From NCBI GenBank assembly GCA_007713455.1, contig VMRT01000014.1, positions 41,849 to 105,848 of the forward strand: a DNA stretch of 64,000 nucleotides. Direction: 5' to 3'. Made by a program: the position numbers and the translations under genes. Shown in pieces: positions 56,354 through 64,000 of this stretch. The notes beneath the pieces are model-generated. The model worked only from the letters and a program-made list of their open reading frames with translations, did not search any database and was not told the DNA's origin. Positions within the stretch are counted from its first letter, which is position 1; each line of letters opens with the position of its first letter. Origin of the DNA: Pseudomonas sp. Its GTDB lineage: Bacteria; Pseudomonadota; Gammaproteobacteria; Pseudomonadales; Pseudomonadaceae.

Positions 56354-56461
56354 TGTGGTCCTCACTTCTATTCCGATGGGTGAGTCCAAAAGGAGGCTGC
56401 AGCTGATTGCAGACCATCCGTTGGAAGAGTCGCCTGATGGGCGCGTTGTATTGGTGAGCTT

Positions 56462-57310
56462 TTAACGCACCAGCAGCAGAGGGATTTGGACTTGCCGCAA
56501 CATTTTGGTCGTGGTGCTGCCAACAAAGAATTGGCGTATCCGCGAGTGCCCATAGGCGCCCATCACAAGAAGATCTATCCGTTCGGCTTTGCAGTAATTG
56601 TTAATTACCGCGTCAGCCTCGCCGCCATGAATGGCTGTCGTGACCGCATAGCCGTGCTCTTGCAGGGTTTTTTTCGCCCAATAAATCTGCTCATGTGAAG
56701 AGGTGGTTTGTCCGCCGACCATCAACACGTGGCAATCCAGTCCTTTCAACAAAGTGCTGGCCGCTAGTTTTTCAACACAACGTTGTGCCGTGTCACTACC
56801 GTCATAGGCGATCAAGAACCTTTGAGCAATGGTGAAGCGGCCGCTAACCACCAATACCGGACAGTCAATCGCCCGTACCACGTTCTCCACCTGACTGCCT
56901 AAAATCTGGCTTGCGGTGTTGCTACTGCCACCACGACGGCCAATCACAACAAGGCCCGTATCGGCTTCGACATCCTTTAAGCAGTCAACCAATGTTCCGT
57001 AGCGAAGATGGCTCTGGGGGTGCACTACACCGAGGTCATCTACATGATGCTTGGCTGCCTCAAGCACGTACTGTCCGTTCTCGCGCGCGAGGCGGCCGCG
57101 GCGTTCATCGAGCGCGACCAATTCATTCATTAGACTGATGCGGGCATCTATCCCTAGGTTGCCGCTCAGATCAGACCTAACGATGGGCGGCCGGTAAAGT
57201 ACATGCAGAAAGGTCAATGGCGCTGCTAGTCGAGTGCTCGCCCAGGCTGCGTAGTCGCACACGGCGATGGAAGCGGCAGAGCCATCGATACAAGCTATAA
57301 CTGGTTTCAT
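56462..57310 (-). CDS. Tandem universal stress protein (second)
   Basis: 282-aa double Usp protein. Both domains keep phosphate-loop motifs (VVIGRRGGSSNTASQILGSQVENVV and GAYGHSRIRQFFVGSTTTKMLR). The ATG at 57310 (MKPVIACIDGSAAS) is the Usp-typical start. It is 63 bp from SulP on the same strand with a hairpin between. Confidence 0.92.
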   Translation of the reverse strand: MKPVIACIDGSAASIAVCDYAAWASTRLAAPLTFLHVLYRPPIVRSDLSGNLGIDARISLMNELVALDERRGRLARENGQYVLEAAKHHVDDLGVVHPQSHLRYGTLVDCLKDVEADTGLVVIGRRGGSSNTASQILGSQVENVVRAIDCPVLVVSGRFTIAQRFLIAYDGSDTAQRCVEKLAASTLLKGLDCHVLMVGGQTTSSHEQIYWAKKTLQEHGYAVTTAIHGGEADAVINNYCKAERIDLLVMGAYGHSRIRQFFVGSTTTKMLRQVQIPLLLVR

Positions 57311-57343
57311 CGTATGGTCCTTCTTGATGGAATGTTTGGGGCT

Positions 57344-57361
57344 GGCCGGTATCAACCGGCC
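57344..57361. terminator. Short hairpin between sulP and usp
   Basis: Perfect 7-bp stem GGCCGGT-ATCA-ACCGGCC. There is no T-run on the minus strand; it may attenuate transcription. Confidence 0.4.
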
Positions 57362-57373
57362 GGTTTATTCCCC

Positions 57374-58861
57374 TCAATGCCCCATCAATTGATCGATGGC
57401 GTCGGGCTTATCGTGCACTCCGAAACGATCAACAATTGTCGCGCTAGCCTCGTTGAGCCCGATGAGTTCGACCTCGGTCCCTTCACGACGGAACTTGAGT
57501 ACTACTCGGTCCAGTGCGGCTACGGCCGTGATATCCCAGAAGTGAGCGCGACAGAGGTCGATGGTCACCTTGTCGATTGCCTCTTTGAAATCAAAGGCGG
57601 CAATGAACTTGTCGGCAGAGCTGAAGAACACTTGGCCGATCACGGTATAGGTACGGGCACCCCCCTCAGAAGATGCCTTGGAGCTGATATCCATGTAGTG
57701 GCCGATTTTATTGGCGAAGAACATCGCAGCCAGCAGCACCCCGACAAGTACGCCATACGCCAGATTGTGCGTTGCGACGACCACCACGACAGTTGCCACC
57801 ATGACTATATTTGTAGATAGCGGATGCTTCTTTAGATTACGCAGCGAGTCCCAGCTAAAGGTTCCGATCGCTACCATGATCATTACCGCGACCAGTGCTG
57901 CCATTGGAATCTGAGCAAGCCACTCACCAAGGAACACCACCATAAGCAAGAGGAAGACGCCTGCGGCCAGCGACGACATCCGGGTTCGGCCGCCTGATTT
58001 GATGTTAATGATTGACTGGCCGATCATTGCGCAAGCCGCCATACCGCCGAGACAGCCAGAGACGATGTTGGCCACACCTTGACCTTTGCATTCGCGGTTC
58101 TTGTTGCTGGGCGTGTCCGTGAGATCGTCGATGATCGTTGCAGTCATCATTGATTCGAGCAGGCCGACTACTGCGAGCGCAGCGGAGTAGGGGAATATAA
58201 TCGCCAGCGTTTCAAGATTGAGCGGCACGTCCGGCCACAGGAAGAACGGCAAGGTGCTCGGCAAGTCGCCCATATCGCCAACCGTTCGTATGTCCATCCC
58301 TAGGAAGATGGAAATCAGCGTCAGTACGATGATGCACACAAGCGGGGAAGGCAGGAGTTTTCCAATCTTCGGCACGTAAGGGAACAGGTAAATGATGCCA
58401 AGACCCGCTGCAGTCATCGCATAGACGTGCCAAGTGACGTTGGTCAATTCGGGCAGTTGTGCCATGAAGATAAGGATGGCCAGCGCGTTTACGAAACCCG
58501 TTACTACCGAGCGGGATACGAAGCGCATCAAGCTACCAAGCTTGAGGTAGCCGGCGATGATCTGCAGAACACCGGTGAGCAGTGTCGCTGCCAACAGGTA
58601 CTGGAGGCCATGGTCTCTTACCAGGGTCACCATCAGAAGGGCCATGGCGCCAGTGGCAGCGGAGATCATTCCCGGCCGGCCTCCTACAAAGGCGATGACA
58701 ACCGCTACGCTGAACGATGCGTATAGCCCGACCCGGGGGTCCACCCCTGCAATGATCGAAAACGCAATGGCTTCCGGTATCAGGGCAAGCGCCACCACGA
58801 TGCCGGCGAGCAAATCGCCACGTATGTTGGAAAACCATTCATTCTTGATTGTTTGGATCAT
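57374..58861 (-). CDS. SulP-family anion transporter with STAS domain
   Basis: 495-aa transporter: about 10-12 TM helices with the SulP signature ([34 protein letters not shown]) and a C-terminal STAS domain (about 400-490: [39 protein letters not shown]). Sulfate, bicarbonate or another anion; NhaB next door would provide sodium homeostasis for a sodium-linked transporter. Substrate is inference. Confidence 0.9.
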   Translation of the reverse strand: MIQTIKNEWFSNIRGDLLAGIVVALALIPEAIAFSIIAGVDPRVGLYASFSVAVVIAFVGGRPGMISAATGAMALLMVTLVRDHGLQYLLAATLLTGVLQIIAGYLKLGSLMRFVSRSVVTGFVNALAILIFMAQLPELTNVTWHVYAMTAAGLGIIYLFPYVPKIGKLLPSPLVCIIVLTLISIFLGMDIRTVGDMGDLPSTLPFFLWPDVPLNLETLAIIFPYSAALAVVGLLESMMTATIIDDLTDTPSNKNRECKGQGVANIVSGCLGGMAACAMIGQSIINIKSGGRTRMSSLAAGVFLLLMVVFLGEWLAQIPMAALVAVMIMVAIGTFSWDSLRNLKKHPLSTNIVMVATVVVVVATHNLAYGVLVGVLLAAMFFANKIGHYMDISSKASSEGGARTYTVIGQVFFSSADKFIAAFDFKEAIDKVTIDLCRAHFWDITAVAALDRVVLKFRREGTEVELIGLNEASATIVDRFGVHDKPDAIDQLMGH

Positions 58862-58915
58862 TCGTCATTCCGTAAGTGGTAAATGAAAGGGGGTTCAAGA
58901 CCTGCCTGCTGACGA

Positions 58916-60421
58916 CTACAAGGCGTAAACCACAGCCGTGAGGCCAACACCGCCTAGCACCAACGTATAGGGCAGCGCCATTACCACCATCCGGCCGTAG
59001 GACAGGCGCACCAGCGGCGCGATAGTGGAAGTAAGTAGAAAAAGGAAAGCTGCCTGGCCGTTCGGTGTCGCGACGCTTGGCAGATTGGTCCCGGTGTTGA
59101 TGGCAACTGCCAGGCGCTCGAAGTGCGCTTGGTCGATGCTCCCGGCGTCCAGAGATTGTTTGACTTCGCTGATATAAACGGTGGCAACGAACACGTTGTC
59201 GCTGATCATCGACAGCAGCCCGTTCGCCAGGAAAAACATGCCGGGTTGCTGTTCGATGGGCAGTTCGAGTACCGCATGAATGATCGGCGTGAACAAATGT
59301 TGCTGGTGAATCACGGCCACGATGGCGAAGAAAACAACCAGCAGCGAGGTAAAAGGCAATGCCTCTTGAAACGCTTTGCCGATTTGATGCTCGTCGGTTA
59401 CGCCATTGAACGACGCGATAACAATGATCACGAGAAGGCCGATCAAGCCAACTTCAGCTACATGAAAAGCCAGTCCCAACACGAGCAAGGAGGCTGCAAC
59501 AGCCTGTACGACAAGCGCCGCGCGTTGGTTGGGGCCGCGCTTGGCTTTCTCGCTGGCGGCAAATTCTTCCAATACCAAACGCACCGGCCGCGGCAGTTTC
59601 GCGCCATAACCAAACCACTGAAGTTTCTCGAGCGCTACGCATGTAAGCAAGCCGGCGACCAGTACGGGCATCGACACCGGAGCCATCAAAAGAAAGAATT
59701 CCTTGAAATCCCATCCCGCAGTCTTCGCGATCAGCAGATTTTGCGGTTCCCCAACCAGCGTACAGACGCCCCCCATCGCCGTCCCTACGGCACTGTGCAT
59801 CAGCAAGCTGCGCAGAAAAGCGCGAAAGCCTTCCAGATCCTCTCGGTGCAGTTCGACTACCTGTGAATCCGAATAGAAGTTATGTTCAAGATGGTGATAA
59901 CCCTTCCCCGACGCAACCTTGTGATAGACGGAAAAGAACCCAACAGCAACGGTAATAATTACAGCGGTTACTGTAAGTGCGTCCAGAAACGCAGAGAGCA
60001 CCGCGGCTGTAATATTAAATAACAGCGCGAGCAAATATTTAGATCGCACAGTTACCATTATTTGGGTGAAGAGTACTAGCAGCAGGCTCTTCATAAAATA
60101 AATGCCGGCGACCATAAACATCAGCAGCAGTATCACAGGTAGGTTCAGCGCAACTTCCGCATATAGCGCTTCCGGTGTGGCCATCTTAAGAACTAAAGCT
60201 TCAATCGCTAACAGGCCTCCAGGCAATAGTGGATAGCATTTAAGAGCCATCGCGAGAGTGAAGATGAATTGAGCTATCAATATCCAGCCGGTCAGGTATG
60301 GACCGAGCGCCCATAACGCAACTGGATTGAATACTAGAAATGCGAGGATCGTTTGCTTATACCAGTTTGGGGCTTGGCCCAAAAAATTGCGCGCCAGCGC
60401 GCCAGTCATAGTGGACTGCAT
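58916..60421 (-). CDS. nhaB: Na+/H+ antiporter NhaB
   Basis: 501-aa antiporter with the NhaB-specific N-terminus ([24 protein letters not shown]), the ion-path segment [40 protein letters not shown] and [23 protein letters not shown]. It exports sodium for protons at alkaline or saline conditions. It has its own 394-bp upstream gap. Confidence 0.95.
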   Translation of the reverse strand: MQSTMTGALARNFLGQAPNWYKQTILAFLVFNPVALWALGPYLTGWILIAQFIFTLAMALKCYPLLPGGLLAIEALVLKMATPEALYAEVALNLPVILLLMFMVAGIYFMKSLLLVLFTQIMVTVRSKYLLALLFNITAAVLSAFLDALTVTAVIITVAVGFFSVYHKVASGKGYHHLEHNFYSDSQVVELHREDLEGFRAFLRSLLMHSAVGTAMGGVCTLVGEPQNLLIAKTAGWDFKEFFLLMAPVSMPVLVAGLLTCVALEKLQWFGYGAKLPRPVRLVLEEFAASEKAKRGPNQRAALVVQAVAASLLVLGLAFHVAEVGLIGLLVIIVIASFNGVTDEHQIGKAFQEALPFTSLLVVFFAIVAVIHQQHLFTPIIHAVLELPIEQQPGMFFLANGLLSMISDNVFVATVYISEVKQSLDAGSIDQAHFERLAVAINTGTNLPSVATPNGQAAFLFLLTSTIAPLVRLSYGRMVVMALPYTLVLGGVGLTAVVYAL

Positions 60422-60815
60422 TGCAGGTCTCTATTCAGCCCGGCCAGAAGCAGAGCAGTGCTTTGAACAAGTTCGCGGCACGCCAAATACGATTGCCTGC
60501 ACAAGCAGACAAGGAGTAGGCCGATGGGCTTAATTTGGCGATGTAACGAGATTAACCCTTGCGCAAAAGGCAAAGGAAAAAAGCATCGCGCTCGGTATTG
60601 AGATCAATACTACTGAGCGAATGTAGGAGGGCGGCTGGCTATGGTGGACTAACAGCCTGGGTGGAGCAGAAGTTAATCATGGCTTCTATATCGGTTATGT
60701 AAGAAAACGGATCTAGTATAACAAACATCTCTACAGTGGTCACCCGCTAATTGCGGTCTATGTCAATAGTTGATGCTGTGGCCAAACGTCGCATTGGTTT
60801 AGATAATCAATTTTT
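60422..60815. other. 394-bp intergenic stretch
   Basis: No convincing gene. It contains the palindrome TATTGAGATCAATA (60596-60609) and AT-rich DNA before nhaB, so it probably holds the nhaB promoter and the end of the DksA/S1 transcript. Confidence 0.55.
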
Positions 60816-61403
60816 TCAGGCAGCTAACTGTCGGTTCATCTTCATGGTTAACCGTACCCGGCCAGACTCGTCTTTGCCGAGAGATTTGACCCTGACGACG
60901 TCACCAACCCGTAGATATTCGCAAAGCCTACCCAAAGGCTGATCCGCGATTTCATCGAGGCCGAGCCAGCCGTGGTCACCTGAAGGAAGTGCAAGAATGG
61001 CTTGCTCGTTTTCAAGCTGAACAATTATTGCTTCGCATGCAAACCCTGCATCGACCGCTCTGGGTCGGTGTGACAGTTCGAATCGAAGATCACAATTTGC
61101 ACAATGCGGTTCTGCTAAGTCAGCACTCAATCGCATGGCCTCAATAGCCGCTCCGCAACAGCTGCAGCTTCCGTATTGTCCGCACGTAGCCCGCTCCAAT
61201 GCGGCGTCGATCGAATTGATCTTCCGCTGCGCATGGTCAATGTCTGCTAAGCGCGCAAGCTGGGCACGTTTGGAACTCCATAGTTCCTGATCGTAGGGCG
61301 TCTTGTCGGCGTAGGCTTTGCAATCCGCCTCGCGCCGTTCGAGGAGATCCTCGAATAAGCGCCGATAAGCGTTCAACTGCTCACTGATTGATCGTTGAAT
61401 CAT
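60816..61403 (-). CDS. DksA-like zinc finger fused to an S1-type RNA-binding tail
   Basis: 195-aa protein: helical coiled-coil region (1-70), a TraR/DksA-type finger with C-x2-C pairs ([10 protein letters not shown] about 78-87, HCANC about 100-104), then a C-terminal beta domain (about 120-190) ending [25 protein letters not shown], which is an S1-domain ending. The combination is unusual. GGAGG precedes the ATG, which lies inside the sthA coding end (23-bp overlap). Confidence 0.75.
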   Translation of the reverse strand: MIQRSISEQLNAYRRLFEDLLERREADCKAYADKTPYDQELWSSKRAQLARLADIDHAQRKINSIDAALERATCGQYGSCSCCGAAIEAMRLSADLAEPHCANCDLRFELSHRPRAVDAGFACEAIIVQLENEQAILALPSGDHGWLGLDEIADQPLGRLCEYLRVGDVVRVKSLGKDESGRVRLTMKMNRQLAA

Positions 61404-62880
61404 GTCGTTCCTCCGTTACAGTTATCGATGCTTCGGCCTCAATCGGAGTGGTTTCATGGTGTTGCTCGCTGAACTGCTCTGGCTGAGTAAATAGTCGATT
61501 CATCCCATCAAAAGCAGCCACCCGGTAGGCTTCGGCCATGGTCGGGTAGTTAAAAGTCGTGTTAACGAAGTAGCGCAGCGTATTAGCCGAACCCGGTTGG
61601 TTCATGATGGCCTGACCGATATGTACGATTTCAGCTGCCTGATAGCCAAAACAGTGGATGCCCAATAACTCCATGGTCTCTCGATGAAAAAGGATTTTCA
61701 GCATGCCGACAGGTTCGCCGGCGATCTGTGCCCTGGCCATGCTCTTAAAGAATGCCTTACCTACCTCGTAAGGGATCTTTGCGTGCGTTAGTTCCTGCTC
61801 GTTGCGGCCGATCGAGCTGATTTCAGGGATCGTATAGATGCCGGTTGGCACATCATCGACGAACCGACAACTGCCTGCGCTGATTGCATTTCCCGAAGCA
61901 GACCGTCCCTGGTCGTAGGCGGCGCTTGCAAGACTGGGCCAGCCCACTACGTCGCCGGCCGCGTAAATATTGTCGATTGCTGTTCGATAGTGCTCGTCAA
62001 CCTGAAGCTGACCGCGGCCGTTTGCCTTCAATCCAACATTTTCGAGCGCGAGTCTGTCTGTGTTACCACTGCGTCCGTTGCACCAAAGTAATCCGTCCGC
62101 CTTCAATTTCTTTCCGGACTTCAGATGCAAGATTACGCCATCGTCCACGCCTTCAATTCGCTCATATTCTTCGTTGTGACGGATGAGCACGTTGTTATTA
62201 CGCAAGTGGTAGCTAAGTGCGTCTGATATCTCGCGATCTAAAAAACTCAGTAATTGATCTCGGTTATCGATCAGGTCGACAAGAACGCCGAGGCCACTGA
62301 AGATTGAGGCGTACTCGCAACCGATAACGCCCGCACCATAAATTATGATGCGGCGAGGTGTATGGTCGATGCCCAAGATGGTGTCGCTATCAAAAATACG
62401 TGGATGGGTGAAGTCCACGTCAGCCGGCCGATAGGGGCGCGATCCGGTCGCTATGACCATTTCATTGGCCACTAACTGCTCGACGATGCCGGATGCGCTT
62501 ACAACCTGCACCGTGTGTTCGTCCGAGAAACTAGCGGTCCCGAAGAAGGTGTCGATACGATTGCGTGCGTAATAGCTGGTACGTGATGTTACCTGTTTGG
62601 AAATAACGCTTTCAGCACTCCGCAGTACATCTTGAATTGAAAACCATTGGGGCTTACCGATCTGGCGAAACAGAGGGCTGGTATTGAACTGCATGATCTT
62701 GCGCACCGAGTGACGCAAGGCTTTCGAAGGTATCGTCCCTAGATGTGTGCAATTGCCACCCAATAACGAGCGGTCATCTACAACGGCAATTTTCTTTCCA
62801 TGTTTGGCCGCGTTCATGGCCGCGCCTTCGCCAGCGGGCCCGGAGCCCAGGATGACCATGTCGTAGTTATATACGGTCAC
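61381..62880 (-). CDS. sthA: Soluble pyridine nucleotide transhydrogenase
   Basis: 499-aa SthA flavoprotein: FAD motif [34 protein letters not shown] where the usual second redox Cys is Thr (typical of SthA), NAD fold [16 protein letters not shown], and the dimer domain with [20 protein letters not shown]. It equilibrates NADH and NADPH. The start is GTG at 62880 behind AAGGACA. A tail of about 30 residues ([14 protein letters not shown]...) exceeds the usual length and overlaps the next gene. Confidence 0.93.
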   Translation of the reverse strand: MTVYNYDMVILGSGPAGEGAAMNAAKHGKKIAVVDDRSLLGGNCTHLGTIPSKALRHSVRKIMQFNTSPLFRQIGKPQWFSIQDVLRSAESVISKQVTSRTSYYARNRIDTFFGTASFSDEHTVQVVSASGIVEQLVANEMVIATGSRPYRPADVDFTHPRIFDSDTILGIDHTPRRIIIYGAGVIGCEYASIFSGLGVLVDLIDNRDQLLSFLDREISDALSYHLRNNNVLIRHNEEYERIEGVDDGVILHLKSGKKLKADGLLWCNGRSGNTDRLALENVGLKANGRGQLQVDEHYRTAIDNIYAAGDVVGWPSLASAAYDQGRSASGNAISAGSCRFVDDVPTGIYTIPEISSIGRNEQELTHAKIPYEVGKAFFKSMARAQIAGEPVGMLKILFHRETMELLGIHCFGYQAAEIVHIGQAIMNQPGSANTLRYFVNTTFNYPTMAEAYRVAAFDGMNRLFTQPEQFSEQHHETTPIEAEASITVTEERHDSTINQ

Positions 62881-62916
62881 TAAATGTCCTTAATTTAGAA
62901 ATAATTGGTAGTCGAA

Positions 62917-63859
62917 TCAGGCTCTAAGAAGCCGGCTCTTATCTTCATCTTCATCTTCATCTTCATCTTCATCTATCGGCGTGTCATATATTGCTCGCAT
63001 GGAGAGACTGACCCCGCCACGCAGATCTATCGACTGACAGATGACACGTACGCGGTCACCGACGGCAAATTGGTCCTCCACTTTTGAGTCTGGAGCCAAC
63101 ATCTCGCTTAGAGGTAGAACGCCTTCACGACCGGGGTTCAAACAAACAATAACCGCGTGATCCAAGATCTCGCTTACCGTGCCTTCATACATCTGGCCTT
63201 CCCTCAATGGTCGCAATACTTCGTGTATTGCAATGATGGCCTGCTGGAGTTCAGAGTCGTTGCTCGCGCTGACCCTAACTGTTCCATCCTGGAAAACCTC
63301 AATATGGCTGCGGGTGCTTCTGCAAATGGATTTGACTGTACTTCCGGCGCGACCCACGAGCTGACCAGTCTTTCGAGACGATATGTGCAATACCTGAATA
63401 CGTGGGGCACGATCGCTGAGTTCGCGTGGCTTATCGAGTGTCTGGCTCATCTCGGCAAGCAAGTTCAGACGTGCTTCAAGCGCTTGGCGGAGAATGACTT
63501 CAAGCGTGTCTGTGGTCAGCCGCCGGCATCTACTGTTCAGGTAGATCCCTGTAAGTCCAGCTTGGGTGCCGGCTAATGTCGCTACCAGATCGCAGGCGGC
63601 TCGTTCATGTCCGGAGACGTCACTAAGGGTCATGAAGTGAGATGGTGATCGCAGCAGTCCTATCTCCACGGCCGCCACTGAATTGCGCAGGGGCACGCCT
63701 GCATCCAGCAGAGCATGCGTTACGGCTCCTACGATCTGGTCTCGTGGCGTACGCGCCGTACCTAGTTGCTCTAGGTCGACTCGGGTTGAATAAGGAAAGA
63801 CTTCCGCTGTAGGCATGACCGGGCGTAGCGCTTCGGTAACCCAATTTCCGATTTGAAGG
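62917..63859 (-). pseudogene. 5'-truncated second polynucleotide phosphorylase gene
   Basis: Reads as the C-terminal half of PNPase: remnant of the second RNase PH domain (EVFPYSTRVD, ALLDAGVPLRNSVAAVEIGL, QALEARLNLLAEM), KH domain (VGRAGSTVKSI), S1 domain (YEGTVSEILDHAVIV...GVSLSM) and an acidic EDEDED tail. The PNPase-like frame continues upstream of the apparent ATG at 63816 (IGNWVTEALRPVMP) and ends exactly where the IS3-family end begins. Of the metal aspartates one remains (LSD) and the second appears as Arg. It may still be translated from 63816 as a KH-S1 protein of 299 aa. Confidence 0.85.
62941..62974. repeat. Hexanucleotide repeat (ATCTTC)5 plus partial copy
   Basis: Five exact ATCTTC copies followed by ATCT encode the alternating Asp-Glu tail of the PNPase-like protein. 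A unit of 6 nt can change tail length without frameshift. Confidence 0.9.
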
Positions 63860-64000
63860 TGAACCGCCCCGCATTCTCCGGAGGCTCTTTGGTGTGAGTC
63901 ATGCCGCTTGGGCAGACTCGATAAATTGCCGATAGTAGATCGCTTCGGCTTCCGCGGGCGGTATGTTCCCGATGGGCGCCAGCAATCGTCGATGGTTGAA
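63860..64000 (-). mobile_element. IS3-family insertion sequence, right part cut by the window
   Basis: TGAACCGCCCCGCATTCTCC at 63860 onward looks like the terminal repeat of the IS51/IS3-type group, and the transposase tail follows. The element lies directly against the broken PNPase frame. Confidence 0.8.
63899..64000 (-). CDS. IS3-family transposase OrfB, C-terminal end (partial)
   Basis: 33 residues ending ...AAstop read FNHRRLLAPIGNIPPAEAEA then IYYRQ, the characteristic C-terminus of IS3-family OrfB (rve-type DDE transposase). The rest lies beyond the window. Confidence 0.88.
   Translation of the reverse strand, partial: FNHRRLLAPIGNIPPAEAEAIYYRQFIESAQAA

Noticed and set aside
60596..60609. 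TATTGAGATCAATA as an ANR/FNR box
   Set aside because: The half sites are 2 bp apart; an FNR box (TTGAT-N4-ATCAA) needs wider spacing.
62905..63087. 60-aa frame with an Ile-Phe repeat resembling a membrane peptide
   Set aside because: It is the reverse of the ATCTTC repeat that encodes the acidic tail.

Overview
The window reads as a chromosome segment of a Pseudomonas-type gammaproteobacterium, most likely of the P. stutzeri (Stutzerimonas) group. The evidence is the high GC with strong third-position G/C, the colR-colS-methyltransferase-inaA order, a complete siaABCD operon, and a typical pseudomonad complement of RlmG, Fpr, GdhA, EttA, SthA and NhaB. I see no rRNA, tRNA or CRISPR array.

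Layout. 72-6484 (minus) is a seven-gene operon: thermostable-hemolysin-family protein, AMP-dependent acyl ligase, haem-oxygenase-fold protein, SDR, TPR protein and a QseBC/PmrAB-type two-component pair, with a CTTAAG-N5-CTTAAG box in front. 6578-12699 (plus) is colRS with two ColR-like boxes, a methyltransferase, inaA, dgkA and an LTA-synthase-like phosphotransferase. 12762-15925 is a small c-type cytochrome group divergent from a cytochrome b/flavin/ferredoxin fusion. 16095-20070 carries a persulfide-dioxygenase/rhodanese protein, trmA and a purine permease, separated by an intergenic repeat family. 20202-26292 has a DJ-1 protein and a molybdenum hydroxylase cluster (XdhC, MocA-like, 2Fe-2S, FAD, Mo subunits). 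26415-36555 is core: CMD/MerR, rlmG, fpr, gdhA, siaDCBA and ettA.

From about 36.6 kb the character changes. Three overlapping tyrosine recombinase genes and a small coiled-coil gene (36703-42180) start beside ettA behind their own promoter. Visibly AT-richer cargo follows: the frameshifted tail of an SRAP/YedK gene, a coupled membrane-protein/RelE-fold pair, a class III cyclase-like gene divergent from an AAA ATPase, and a decayed CapV-like patatin gene. This has the look of a defence-type cargo zone on a multi-recombinase element. Its right edge is not visible.

47251-53718 (minus) is an envelope-glycan locus: MurJ-family flippase, second LTA-synthase-like enzyme, membrane protein, sialidase-fold protein and a second dgkA. 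Each of the two phosphoglycerol-transferase-like enzymes in the window is therefore accompanied by a diacylglycerol kinase, which fits recycling of the diacylglycerol such enzymes release. 53846-63859 (minus) is a stress cluster: DksA-like protein, two tandem universal stress proteins, Cfa, SulP, NhaB, a DksA-finger/S1 fusion, SthA, and a second PNPase gene cut off at its 5' side by an IS3-family element that enters from the right edge. Everything right of ettA may be one large island with nested insertions; that is inference.
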